A stretch of DNA of 64,000 nt from Rhyacichthys aspro (Eukaryota; Chordata; Actinopteri; Gobiiformes; Rhyacichthyidae). Below, in pieces: positions 47,491 to 58,340 of the stretch. The stretch covers positions 5,011,010 through 5,075,009 of the forward strand of contig CM072154.1 of the NCBI GenBank assembly GCA_036850595.1. Direction: 5' to 3'. Each line of letters starts with the position of its first letter. Within the stretch, counting starts at the first letter, position 1. The notes below the pieces were generated by a model, which did no database searches, was not told where the DNA came from, and worked only from the letters and a program-made list of their open reading frames with translations. The translations under genes and the position numbers were made by a program.

Positions 47491-49657
47491 AGGATTAGGG
47501 CATCATGCACACAAAATAATATTATTGAATAAAACTCATAATGTGCCTCAATAGAACTGCAAGGTGAACTGTGCTGTGCTCAGTAATCCATACACTACTG
47601 TAGCTCGTATCATGTGTAGCCCTCTTTTGATTCATCTTGTAAAATATTTTTCTGTTTGCCGAGAGAACCTTTCCATATAGTTTGATTAGTTTTTATTAAA
47701 ATTAAATTTAATCCAAATTGAAGAAAAAATCTACCAACCGAGAAAGAAAGGCTGACCGTCTGACCGTCCTTCTCTGTGCCTTCGCTCTTCTCGCCTAGAT
47801 CCACCTTCTAATCTCTGCTGCTTCTTCTTCAGTTTCGAGGTAAAGCTCTCCTCTTGCCACAGCAACAACCACTGGATTTATTTCAGTATGATTTTGTATA
47901 ATTTCTCAGTTTCACCACAGTAACTATACCACAGAACTACTTCCCACGATAGTTTTCCCTTTTATAGGCACAGTTGCTGTCAAAATGTATATATGTAGAA
48001 CATAAATGAACTACTTTTTTAATATTCAAAATATTTTAAATAGTTCAATAATTTAAATATATACAAATATAAACACACTAGTTGTTAATGAATTATTTAA
48101 ATGATTTACTGAATATATTGTAGCGTTCTGGTGTAAAGGAAAACACACTTAAGTATTTCTTGGCTCTTTATTTTGCCAGACTTTTACCCAGGCTACTGTA
48201 GGCCATAGCCAACGCCAACAAAATTGAGAAAAAAGCTTTCTGACAGGAACCGAGTTCTTCTCATATCAGCAACGCACCCAACTTGAGGTCCATTAACATA
48301 ACAGTTTGAAACACGCTGACCTGACAACCTCAACTTAACAGACACAGTACAGGTCATTACAATATTATTATTACACTGTACATTGTCTTGGAACAGTAAA
48401 TTATAGTGAAGCTGAGGTGAACCTTTTTTTTTCTCTTGCATGTAAAGAAAACTGTTTAATCTCCTAATAGCATATTGTAATAGGAATAATCTGTGAAGAA
48501 GAAGAAGAAGAAGAAGAAGAAGACGTCATCTTAGCTTTTTTTATGAAGGAGTTTAATAGACGAGCATGTTTGCTTCTGAATACGGGACTCTCCCACTGGA
48601 CTAAACTGATGTCAACAAGAAAGTAATAGGTTAAAATATTATCAAAGCATTCACACAATGTTTAATAAAGTGGCGATAATAATAGTATTGCAGTAATAAT
48701 TGGTAATAACTGTATATATATAATTGAGAGGACTGTTCTAACCCTAAATTCACAAGATCATTTTTTATGTTGTGCATGGAGTTGTTTCGAATGCTGCTCG
48801 TGTCTGCAGGGCTTTAGCAGGAAATGTCAGTTCAATATTTCCTAACCTTTTTCTGCTCCATCAGAATGTTTAACAGCATTGAGCTGGTTAGGTGAGACTT
48901 GGAGCTAGTCAGAGATACAGTATATCAGTCATTCAGAGTTTGGAACGTGGTAGGACAGATCTAAAAACTGTATCTCAGAAGGTAATAGAAGTCTGTGCAG
49001 CAGTGATGTTACTTGCAGTCTATGGGAAGCACTGAACTTTTATTTTTATTTTCATTGTGTCATTCTTTCATGAATCAGTGACAAAATTAAATGACAACAT
49101 CTAAATCAAAATGATGAGCTGTTTCCCATTGACTTTTTAAACATTGATGTCTCCCCTCCATAACTCATGTCTCATTGAAGCTGGCCTCAATAACTGGGAG
49201 TTGGGAATGCTGTCATGTGTAAGAAGTCCTAGTTTAGACCAGTATTGAATAGTGTTTGCCAGATTGACAGATTTATCCATGCTTTATTTGTACCTGCATC
49301 AAAAGGTGCATTTCCTCTTGAGCGATATGGCACAAGATCAATGTGACAAAAATCCATCACAAATTATCAATGCATTATATTGTACATTCATATTCATGTT
49401 ACATATTGTACATTATACTACATTCAGTCACTATTTTTCATAAACAATTGTTGCTATTTCAGAACTAAACCCAATCTTACCTCCTGGTGCAATGAGTAAA
49501 AGCTTTTTGCAAAATCTTTAGATTGTTTGATAGACAGGTAGATAGGAATAGACTGTTTAATGTATTTTTTATTTTTATTTTGCCCTGCTGTTTATATTGG
49601 CATTGATGTTGCTCTGTTTGTTTATTTATTTATTTTCTTTTTGTAAGTTCTTGAATC
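47491..49657. other. Non-coding interval
   Basis: AT-rich, with a GAA microsatellite at 48495-48522. No gene recognised. Confidence 0.5.
48495..48522. repeat. (GAA)n microsatellite
   Basis: Nine perfect GAA units. Confidence 0.95.
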
Positions 49658-49665
49658 TTGTACAC

Positions 49666-50300
49666 CACATATGTCAAACTCAAGGCCCGGGGGCCAAATG
49701 CGGCCCTTTGCAATGTTTTATGTGGCCCTCCAATGTATTTTTGTAGGTGATATTTTCGGCACTAGGTTTTAATTGGATTTGAACAAGATTAATTTGTTAA
49801 TGAAAATCTTAAACAAGTTTTTGCTACAAAGCTATATAATCTGCACAAAACCAAATAAAACCTGTTAAACTACATCTAAAATCTGTTCAGGGTCATCTAA
49901 AACCTGCTCAAATCCAACAAAAACCTGTTCAAATCCATCTAAAACCTATTCATATCACATAAAACATGTTCAAATTCAACTAAAACCTGCTCAAATCCAT
50001 CTAAAACCTGTTCAAATATAACTTAAACCTGCTCAAATCCATCTAAAACCTGTTCAAATTCAACTAAGACCTGCTCAAATCCATCTGAAACCTGTTCAAA
50101 TATAACTTAAACCTGTTCAAATCCAACTAAAATCAGTTACCATAAACTGAGGAAAATAATACTTAAAGATAACTTTAGTACAACTCAAATGAAGATGAAG
50201 TCTCACATTCAAAATTTAATAAAAGCTTCCCAAGGGCCACCATCTTCGGCCCCTAAAAGGATTCTTATTAACGCTCACGGCCCTGAGTTTGACACCACTG
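49666..50300 (+). mobile_element. hAT-type element with internal minisatellite, copy A
   Basis: The element has a perfect 8-bp target duplication TTGTACAC at 49658-49665 and 50301-50308. The ends are inverted: CACATATGTCAAACTCA on the left and, reverse-complemented, CAGTGGTGTCAAACTCA on the right. Subterminal words are AAGGCCCGGGGGCCAAATG on the left and GGGCCACCATCTTCGGCCCC on the right. The duplication fits the hAT patterns nTnnnnAn and nnnTAnnn. There is no transposase. The middle (about 49850-50135) is a minisatellite of 21-23-bp units. The same family is present inverted at 56513-57196. Confidence 0.88.
49850..50135 (+). repeat. Minisatellite inside hAT copy A
   Basis: About 13 diverged units of the type AACCTGTTCAAATCCATCTAA, alternating CCATCTAA, CAACTAA and ATAACTTAA variants. 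Confidence 0.9.
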
Positions 50301-50308
50301 TTGTACAC

Positions 50309-51765
50309 TTTATTATAACTATATGGTGCCTTATTTGTACGTTCGCTAACTATCTAAAAGCTAAATGCCTCCGTTGTTGGCATCACTTACATATTAATTG
50401 AACACGGTTATTCTAGTTAACTGACTTGAGCTGGATGTTCTCCTACTGTTTGACATATTGTGATCACCTTTACTGTTCAAATACTGTTCAATAACAGTAT
50501 TTGCCCCTTGAAAAATTGCTCCTGCCAGTGCACCCTGTACATCTTTTCAAGCAAAATAAAAACATCACGAGCTAACATTATTGTAAACTTGTGTGTATAC
50601 AATGTATTAGATCAGAGCCTCCCCACTGCTCCAAAAAATGCAAAAAAAAACAACCACACTGGATCATTTTTGTCCAATATATACATCTAAGGGTTAAAAA
50701 GAAGCAGCTAACACTGTGATTAGCTCTTTTTATTTTTTCTCTTCCATCTCACATTATGTTCAACAATATTGCTTTTAGTGATGTCTCAGTTTTTATGTTT
50801 TATTGTATTTTATATTGAAATTGAAATGAGATGTTTTAAAGACCCATGCAATTTATGAATTTACTTTAAAAATCTTAGAACTGCTGTCCTGATTTCTATT
50901 TTACTTCCTATTTAACTGCATGTACAATGTGCTAAAATGGTAATGCAGCATAGAAATCATTCTGGTTTATACTGGTTTCTTCTGGCCTATCAGAACTTAG
51001 CTGTTGTTCCAGTATCATTAATCAGACCATGCGTTTGCTGGTTCACCAGTTCAACCAGCGGCAAATTTCTGCAAATATGAGACTGTTGTGACCAGAAAAC
51101 AGATTTTTCAGAAACTTTTTGAGGATTACAGATTAGTACATATATGAGTACAACATTAAAGAAACGTGAAATGCGACTGTCAAAATTAAATTTCTTTATT
51201 AATGCAGAAAGTAGTTACATTTATGCATTTCTTTCGCAGCCATGGTTCTGGTGAACGCACTGCATGCTGATAAATGTTGTACTCTTTTGTTTCAAGTGTG
51301 GCCTGTGTAAATCTCAGTTTGGAAGGGTATCGATCTAAAAGAGAACTGGGAAACCCCTTTGCCTCACGTGAACGCTCAAAATCAAGGGGTAGGGATAAGG
51401 GAAGCAACTCCAGTCACAGTCCCAGTCTGTGCTGGTCCCAAGAGTGGGAACATGGAGAGGGTTGCGTCAGGAAAGGCTCATGTAAAGACTTATGTAAAAA
51501 AAAAAGTCACTTACTCAGAGTTTATTAGCAATAACTGTTTCAACTTTATTTAGAACTTCCATCTGGGTTTGTTAAGTATTGTGTAACATGAAAAAGCGGG
51601 CCTAAAAATCTAGGAAACTGGCTCAGTTCTCTGATTTTAAAGTTTATACAATTAATTGTTGGCTATTGGGATTGTGGGAGAGTGGGGACTTTAAATAAAC
51701 ACCAGGCCACAAGAAATCCTGTGGATATATTACGGTTATAGTTACAAATATAGCTACAATGCAAT
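50309..51765. other. Non-coding interval with one strong hairpin
   Basis: AT-rich. A perfect 11-bp inverted repeat lies at 50478-50503. No gene recognised; frames of 64-84 codons lack motifs. Confidence 0.5.
50478..50503. repeat. Perfect 11-bp hairpin
   Basis: The arms CAAATACTGTT (50478-50488) and AACAGTATTTG (50493-50503) pair perfectly around a 4-nt loop CAAT. Confidence 0.9.
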
Positions 51766-51779
51766 TATGGATTATGAAA

Positions 51780-52075
51780 AATGCCATCTGGATCTAATGC
51801 GCCTTCTTCCAAGTTCTTGCCACGAAACTTCCCTGATAGTCTCTGTTCCGTCAGAAGTTTGATGATCTTGGCCAGTTCTAGTCTGACACCATCAGTTCTG
51901 AAATTTTGTAACCAAGAAAGTTGGCCAGCTGGTGCATCTCTGTGTCTGTCACTGTTAAAAGATGGCGGCATGTTTTCACAGCTTGGTTTATGCGAGTGCC
52001 CTGGGAAACTTTTTGGCAAGTTTAGTTTTGTCTGAGCCATGAAAATATGTTGTCTCAGTGGGTCCTGCAAAAGAA
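51780..52075 (-). pseudogene. Tyrosine-recombinase-like C-terminal remnant
   Basis: Three minus-strand frames give consecutive blocks of one protein type. First is TYFHGSDKTKLAKKFPRALA, stop, TKL, stop, KHAA (52060-51965). Next is LLTVTDTEMHQLANFLGYKI (51962-51900). Then comes RLELAKIIKLL, followed by LSGKFRGKNLEEGALD (51880-51785). I recognise the order T-K-L-R-K-H, L-T-D-T-E-M-x-Q-L-A-x-F-L-G-H, L-A-K-x-S-K-L-L and GKFxGKxL from repeated fish and invertebrate proteins with a tyrosine-recombinase-like module. In those, the R-K-H and the G-H would be catalytic. Here the Arg codon has become a stop and the GH reads GY. Two frameshifts and several stops make it dead. Family naming is from memory. 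Confidence 0.5.
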
Positions 52076-52080
52076 TTATT

Positions 52081-52490
52081 TATCCCTACAAGCCTTTAGG
52101 TGGTCGTCAAGTTGTATGTAACTTTTTGGGAGTCTGAGGACAGGCCTAATGTATCCTGTTACAATTCTTGAGATGTTTTCTGCAGTGTCCTGTCTTCAAC
52201 CTTTTGGGATAGAGAACAAAGAGGAACACAGTCTTTTCCTGCGACTGTTAAATAATGTATTCTATGAGTAACAAATAGAGATGGGACGATAACGGTATTA
52301 AACTGTCACGGTTAAAAACACTTAATACTCATATTAATTAATTAATGTAATATGAGCTGATGAGGCACAAATAAAAGATGAAGGTAGATGGCACATTTAA
52401 TAAAGAGCTTTCATTAATCATCATCATTATTCTTCAAGTTAAACTTACATTTATTCCATTTTGAAGCTGGGGTTAAAGTTTGTGTGTGTA

Positions 52491-52526
<36 letters not shown>

Positions 52527-53159
52527 CCTGATGCTGAGCTCCAAAGACCAGTTTTGGTCAGAGGCAGACAGAGATTGGACCCTAGTATCAGTTAAATAGT
52601 TTTTGGAGAGTCTAGAGGAGGCTATAACCAGAAAATGGACAAATCTCACTCTCTGCAGAATGGTGAGGTCCAACTGTTCTGCTCTGTGCCACAGGAGTCG
52701 TTACACTGTGTTTTACCTTTGCTCTTTTATGTTGAATACATTTCACGTGGATTAAACCTATATGTGCATTAGTTTGGATTTCGTTTTGATTGGATAATTG
52801 CCTCACAGACTGTTTCTGAGGCGAGGAACGGGGCACTTTCAAAGTCTGAACAGTAATTGTGCAAGTGTTTGTTTGAGGAGGGTCACTGAGAGCTAAACGG
52901 AGAGCTAAAAGTTAACTTCATATTTTGTTGAAACAATGTATAAGGTTTAACTGTTTACCATGGTCGGGGGGCAGGCCAGGTGGGAGCATATGCACGCGGG
53001 AAACCACAGTGCACTCTCAAAACAAATGAGTCTTTTTTGCAGAAGTCTGAGATGCCCAATTATGTACAAGTTTAAAAAAACACAGAAGTTGATAAAAAAA
53101 AAAAAAAAAGTAAATAAAAAATATATCAGTAGCTCTCAATAAGTCTGAATGATTCTTAC
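52081..53159. other. Non-coding interval
   Basis: It contains a GT microsatellite. A GAGATGGGACGATAACGGT phrase near 52279-52297 resembles the start of a common fish DNA repeat, but it fades quickly. An A run lies at 53094-53109. Confidence 0.45.
52480..52523. repeat. (GT)n microsatellite, interrupted
   Basis: GT units with one AAA interruption near 52490-52492. Confidence 0.95.
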
Positions 53160-53300
53160 CAAACTAGGGCTGCACAATAATTAAAAAACAAAACAAAAAA
53201 ACATGCAATTACTATGTTGTGTTTTATGATGACAAATGATTTGCAATATTTAAACGACTCCTGCGACATGGTAAACATAGAATCTAAATGTTTTCCCTCT
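53160..53300. mobile_element. Possible DNA-repeat fragment
   Basis: It begins AAACTAGGGCTGCACAATAAT, a phrase that often starts a dispersed fish repeat, with a decayed A-rich body. Low certainty. Confidence 0.3.
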
Positions 53301-53639
53301 TACCTGGGACACTTCCTCCAAATCTTTAAGAAGAATACTGGTAAAACTTAATTTAATACGAGCTGAGATGACTATTACTGCAAATGGCAAATAAACTGAA
53401 CTGACAGTGTAAACATACAGAGTAAAAACAGCATGAATGCTGAGAGGATATCCATAACCAACCCTACTTTAACTGGTGTCATGAAATTATTGTACATTTA
53501 TTGATCTTTACAATTATTGATGGTACATAGGTCATAACACGATAATGAATTGTCCCTTACCACATTATAAAAATATGTCAATTAAATCAATATCACACAT
53601 ATTCATGCAACAAATAGGAGCCAGTCCGACCTCATTTAC

Positions 53640-53880
53640 TCTTTCTCCCTCCCGTCCACTAACTAATGCATGCTTTGCGAGCCGCTCTGCTCCCTCTTCA
53701 TCATTAACGCTCATCTGAGATTCTTCATGACTGATCAATCCGCAGCGCCGCAGATAGACACGGGCACATTAGCTCCACGTCCAGTGATTGACATCTCACT
53801 GAGGCTAATGAAGGAGACATCTCGTCGGCGAGGGCTCAAAGACTCATCAACAGAGCGAACAGGATGAGTTATTTAACACC
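53640..53880. promoter_or_regulatory. Candidate conserved non-coding element
   Basis: A compact island with CCGCAGCGCCGCAGATAG, GTGATTGACATCTCACTGAGG (53785-53805), GCTAATGAAGG and CTCGTCGGCGAGG, next to AT-rich DNA. The 65-codon plus frame has no motif. Function is inferred. Confidence 0.35.
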
Positions 53881-54064
53881 ACTGATCTCTTTGTGAGGCC
53901 CGGAGGCACGCTACCATAGGTAAAACACATAAAGATCACTGCTCAAGATATTTTCCAGAAAGTCACATTTTAAGTATTACTAAATGACCTGTTTCATTTA
54001 TTCATGACATCGGCAGTCGTCAGATTCAGTCCAACTACTCATGGTTTGTGTATTGTCTGGTTGT

Positions 54065-54180
54065 ATATACAGTGCTATGAAAAAGAAGTTCCCTTCCTAA
54101 TTTCTTATTTTTTTGCACATTTGTCACACTTAACGTTTGGCTTAGTAGTGATGTAAAAAAACAAACAAAAAAAACCCAAA
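54065..54180. mobile_element. Tc1/mariner-like terminal fragment
   Basis: TATACAGTGCTATGAAAAAG (54065-54084) followed by TTCTTATTTTTTTGCACATTTGTCACACTTAA is the end of a widespread fish Tc1-type element. Only about 100 bases remain before simple A-rich sequence. Confidence 0.6.
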
Positions 54181-54650
54181 CAAACAAATGACTCAAAATC
54201 ATACTCAAAAGACAAAGCGTTATAACAGTTCCCAAAACAAGCTGCCATGTATGGTTAAAAGAATTAAAAAACGTTACTCCTCTGTAGTCCGACGGTAGAA
54301 ACCATTTCAATTACAAGCACATTACCCATTAAGCAGCTTAGGCTACTGCCTTTGTGGCTGCAATAAAACGTAATAAAATGCAGCACACAGTGAGTTTTAA
54401 TCAGGTTGCATTATTTCCATATGATGGAAGAAATACAGAAATAAACACATGTGAAAATGTATATATACATACATAAATATATACAAATTTAAAATAATTT
54501 CAAAAGGTTTTGCCATTTAATTACATATATACATAAAAATACATAATAAAAAAAAACATTACCTTTGAAAATGAAAAATTGTCTTGTAAAAACCATTGTT
54601 TCCAAGGGGAATGGCTTGCCTATTTACCCATTTACACTACTGTAATATCA

Positions 54651-55840
54651 TATACAGTACCAGTCAAAAACACACCTTCTCATTCAATGTTTTTTCTTTG
54701 TTTTTATTACTTTTAACATATAAATTCATACTGACAACATTTAAACTATGAAGGTATACAGATGGAATTATGTAGTAAACGAAAAAGTGTTACCACTTTT
54801 ATATTTGAGCTTCTTCGAGGTTCCTTTTGCTTTGATGGCAGCTTTGAACACTCTTGACATTCTCTCAGTTAGCTTCATGAGGCAGTCACCTGTAATGCTT
54901 TTCTTGAAGGTGTTCCCAGAGGTGCTCAACACTTGTCTGTTATGGCTTCACTTGGCGGTTCAGCTCATCTAAAACCATCTCCATTGGGTTTAGGCCAAGT
55001 GATTGTGGATGCCAGATCATGGTATGGAGCACCCTCTCCTTTTTGGTCACATAGCCTGGACGTGTGTTATGGTCAAACTGAGCACAAACCAGATAGGATG
55101 GCATGTCATTGCAGAATGTTGTGGTAGCCATACTGGTTAAGTGTGCCTTGAATATTGAATAAATTACCAACCAAGTACTGCCACACCATCACACCTCCTC
55201 CATACTTCACTGTGAAAACAACACATGTAGAAACAATTTACTTACCTTTTCTGTGTCTCACAAATACATGGCAGGTCGAACCAAACATTTCAAATTTGGA
55301 CTCATCAGACCAAAGTACAGATTTCCACTGGTCAAATGTCCCTTCTTTGTGTTTCTTGACCCAAAGCATCTATTTCTTCAGTAGTGGTTTCTTTGCAGCT
55401 GTCCAACCATGAAGGCCTGATTCATGCAGTCTCCTGTTGAACAGCTGATATTGAAATGTGTCTGTTACTTAAACTCTGTGAAGCCTTTATGTGGGATCTA
55501 ATCTAAGATGCTGTTAATTTGTGGTTTCTAAGGCTGGTGACTCTAAATCATTTCACTTTTATTTATATAGCCCAGTACCACTCTCAGCAGGGCTTCACAA
55601 AAACAAAAATATGCAAACAGGATGAACAAGACAACATCCCCTGTCCTTAGACCGTCCATCCGGGTGAGGAAAAAAAAAAAAAAAAACAGGGTGATGAACT
55701 TATCTTCTGCAGCAAAGGTAACTCTTCTTTACTGTGTCCTCATCATTGCTTTTGATGGTTTTTGTTGTTCACTTGAGAATACATTAAAAGCTCTTGAAAT
55801 CTTCCAGATTATAATTCATATCATGCTGTCTGTTATCTTA
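54651..55840 (-). mobile_element. Decayed Tc1-type transposon, interrupted
   Basis: One end is at 54651 (TATACAGTACCAGTCAAAAA, then CACACCTTCTCATTCAATG). Minus-strand transposase blocks, read from high to low coordinate, include PGYVTKKERVLH and the C-terminal catalytic block HPQSLGLNPMEMVLDELNR (about 55075-54950), where the usual PQSPDLNPIE is altered but the Glu remains. LTERMSRVFKAAIKAKGTSK lies near 54880-54815 in another frame. The usual Asp-Asn-Asp-Pro block before GYVTKKE reads FDHNTRP, so the second Asp site is changed. The N-terminal part continues at about 55690-55840 after an insertion at 55546-55690. The other terminus is missing. It is inactive. The family is DD34E Tc1 in type. 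Confidence 0.82.
55546..55690 (+). mobile_element. Retrotransposon-tail insertion inside the Tc1 copy
   Basis: The Tc1 text GGTGACTCTAAAT stops at 55549 and resumes with GATGAACTTATC at about 55693. Between them is foreign sequence starting TTTCACTTTTATTTATATAGCC and including CCCTGTCCTTAGACCGTCCATCCGG, then a 17-base A run (55670-55686). These words belong to a common fish retrotransposon tail. This later insertion splits the transposase frame. Exact duplication ends are not clear. Confidence 0.6.
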
Positions 55841-55845
55841 AATCA

Positions 55846-56504
55846 CTCTAAAGCCTGTTGTGATAATGAGGTATTCAGTAATGGAGATTTATGCACATAT
55901 AAAACATACAAAGTGTTTTTTTGTGAAGCAGGTACAAACTTGCTTCCTCGCAGGCTTCTCTCTCGGCGGTTGTAGGTCCGTATGTCTCAAATGCCTCTGA
56001 AAATTCAAATTAAACACAAAATATATCATGTTACCCGCTCAGATTTAAGAAGATCGGCTGAAATACAGGGCTAGCAATAGATAGCATTCCTCATTGTTTA
56101 GTAACACAAATAAACATTTCAAACTTTACTTTTCACATTTGATACTGGTGAAACAAAAGTGATAACAAGGGTAGAGACGGGGTAACAAGTTATTTTTTAA
56201 AGGCAGTCTTACCTACTTAGTCCTTACAATAAAAATACAGGCAACTTCCAGACTTAAGCACATAAGGAGTCATGGCTTAGAGGCACCATGAATGGACCAA
56301 GTATTAAATTATTGGTAGTGTTCGTATTAGTATATTTTAGAATAATACACTTCAAATGACTATACTGTAGCTAATTAAATTCATCATATTTTTTGGTAAG
56401 CGTGTTGTCAGTTGTTGACAGCTTAGGAACTAAAATGTAGCACAACATATTGAAAATATATGTAAATGAGGGGGGGGTTATTGTAATAACATTGTACTGT
56501 GATG
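55846..56504. other. Non-coding interval
   Basis: AT-rich, no recognised feature. Confidence 0.5.
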
Positions 56505-56512
56505 CTCTAGAG

Positions 56513-57196
56513 CAGAGGTGTCAAACTCAAAGTGGTGAGGGGCCACGGTAGTTAATAGGAAGCCTTTCAGGGGCCGAAGATGGTGACATAACATTTTGAA
56601 TGTGAGATTTCATTTTACTTAGAAATTAATCAATTTCCTCCTTTTATGGAAACTGGTTTTAGTTGGATCTGAACCGGTTTCAGATCGATTTGAACAGGTT
56701 TTAGGTCGATTTGAAGAGGTTTGAGTTGGATTTGCACTGGTTTAGGTGGACTTTAACAGGTTTTCATTGGATTTGAATGGGTTTTAGTTGGATTTGCACT
56801 GGTTTAGATGGATTTTTAACAGGTTTTAATTGGATTTGAACAGGTTTAGATGGACTTTAACAGGTTTTAGTTGGATTTGAACAGGTTTTAGATGGATTTG
56901 AACAGTTTTAGATGGACTTTAACAGGTTTTAATTGGATTTGAACAGGTTTTAGTTGGATTTGCACTGGTTTAAATGGGCTTTAACAGGTTTTAATTGGAT
57001 TTGAACAGGTTTTAGTTGGATTTGCACTGGTTTAAATGGGCTTTAACAGGTTTTAATTGGATTTGAACAGGTTTTAATTGGATTTGAACAGGTATGGATG
57101 GATTTGAAACAAAAATCTGATAAATGTATCAAAGGGCCACATAAAACATTGCAAAGGGCCACATTTGGCCCCCGGGCCTTGAGTTTGACATGTGTG
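56513..57196 (-). mobile_element. hAT-type element with internal minisatellite, copy B (inverted)
   Basis: The element has a perfect palindromic 8-bp target duplication CTCTAGAG at 56505-56512 and 57197-57204. The ends are CAGAGGTGTCAAACTCA on the left and, reverse-complemented, CACACATGTCAAACTCA on the right. The right subterminal region, reverse-complemented, reads AAGGCCCGGGGGCCAAATG as in copy A, so this copy lies in the opposite orientation. It is 684 bp, about 49 bp longer than copy A, because of a longer internal minisatellite. No transposase. Confidence 0.9.
56650..57105 (-). repeat. Minisatellite inside hAT copy B
   Basis: About 20 units of the type TTAGTTGGATTTGAACAGGTT, alternating with GATGGACTTTAACAGG variants. 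Two adjacent blocks near 56935-57060 are nearly identical (TTGCACTGGTTTAAATGGGC in both), showing recent local duplication. Confidence 0.92.
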
Positions 57197-57204
57197 CTCT
57201 AGAG

Positions 57205-57929
57205 GTTGTATCTCAATTAATAATGTGCCCCATGACGATGCCAACAAGGCCCAAAACAATATGGCATAGTCTTTTCAAATCCCTAAACTTGTGGAAACCG
57301 CTCAGAATTCCCACAGCTGCCTTAACATGGCTTTCACTTTTTCCATCTCTGCCTTATTTATGGAATCTGCATCTACAGAATCTTCAGGGTCGAAATCAGA
57401 ATTCTGGCAGCTGTGTGGAAAAATGTGACGTACCTTGGTCTGGATAAATGAGAAAAATGTTCACCAAAAATGTCATTTTGCTCAACGTTTGTCCTGGAAA
57501 TACTGAAATCATAAAATAGTTTCCACAATGCTGGCTCGCCTCACACACAGGAGAGAAAACTTGTTCTCTCTGCCCGGCTCTCGTCCAAGCACTTGATTTT
57601 TTTTTTTTGCTGTCTTTGCTGTCTCTAATAGTTTACCCTGCCTCACTGTGCTCTCCGTTTTTCTTGCACTCTCCTATCTTGAAATCAATGCTTGTTTTTC
57701 TTTTTTTGTTGTTTTTTTTTTTATCGGGAAAACTTTTAGGCCTCCAAGGACATACTTGTGCACTTGCAGAAACTTTATTCACAGCCTGACGGTTTGCAGC
57801 AGAGCGGAGGTGTTGTTGGGGAACTTGTCGCTTAGTGTGTGTCTACATGGGGCCCAAGTGATTAAAGTGAGATTTCTTTCTGTGCTTGGTTGCTCCTCAT
57901 TTTATACCTTTATCTGGCTTTTGTTTTTT
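57205..57929. other. Non-coding interval
   Basis: No gene recognised. There are T runs near 57600 and 57700-57722. The 127-codon frame at 57648-58031 lacks motifs. Confidence 0.45.
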
Positions 57930-58340
57930 GCCCTTGATGCCACACGTACAGCAGGCCATGAAACCAGCACTTTTTTTTTTTCTGTCGTTTTCGAAAAGAG
58001 CAATTGGGGGCAGCCAACAAAAGGCCTCTAATAAGCTGCCTACGTATCACAGCAGAGGTGAGTCCCGTGTCGCTCTGGCAGAATGATTAAAACTTACCTG
58101 CCGCCAAATGATTGCGGCAGCGCGCCCCGGGTTCAGCCGCGTCGAACGTCTGGCAACCTTCTTTACTTAGCTGGCGTTGTTTAATTAAAACACAGTCAAA
58201 TGAGATTTTGTGACAATAAGGAACGATAATGGTGGGGCTAACTGATAGGGAGTGCTTTATGTGTTCTCATTAAACACTCCCGTGATAGCACCGGTGTAAT
58301 GGAGGAGTTCATCACCCCAATCTCATTTGGGAGGAGAGAA
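57930..58340. promoter_or_regulatory. Candidate conserved non-coding element
   Basis: An island with AGAGCAATTGGGGGCAGCC (57998-58016), CCTCTAATAAGCTGCC, GAATGATTAAAACTTACCTGCCGCC, CCAAATGATTGCGGCAG, TTGTTTAATTAAAACACAG (58169-58187) and GATAATGGTGGGGCTAAC. The mix of homeodomain, SOX-like (ACAATAAG) and bZIP-like words with clean composition suggests an enhancer. Conservation was not tested. Confidence 0.42.

Noticed and set aside
48495..48522. Possible CRISPR-like or coding repeat
   Set aside because: Simple GAA microsatellite. CRISPR arrays are not expected in this eukaryotic DNA, and no spaced repeats exist.
57648..58031. 127-codon plus-strand frame
   Set aside because: Phenylalanine-rich translation of T runs, overlapping a second frame, with no protein family.
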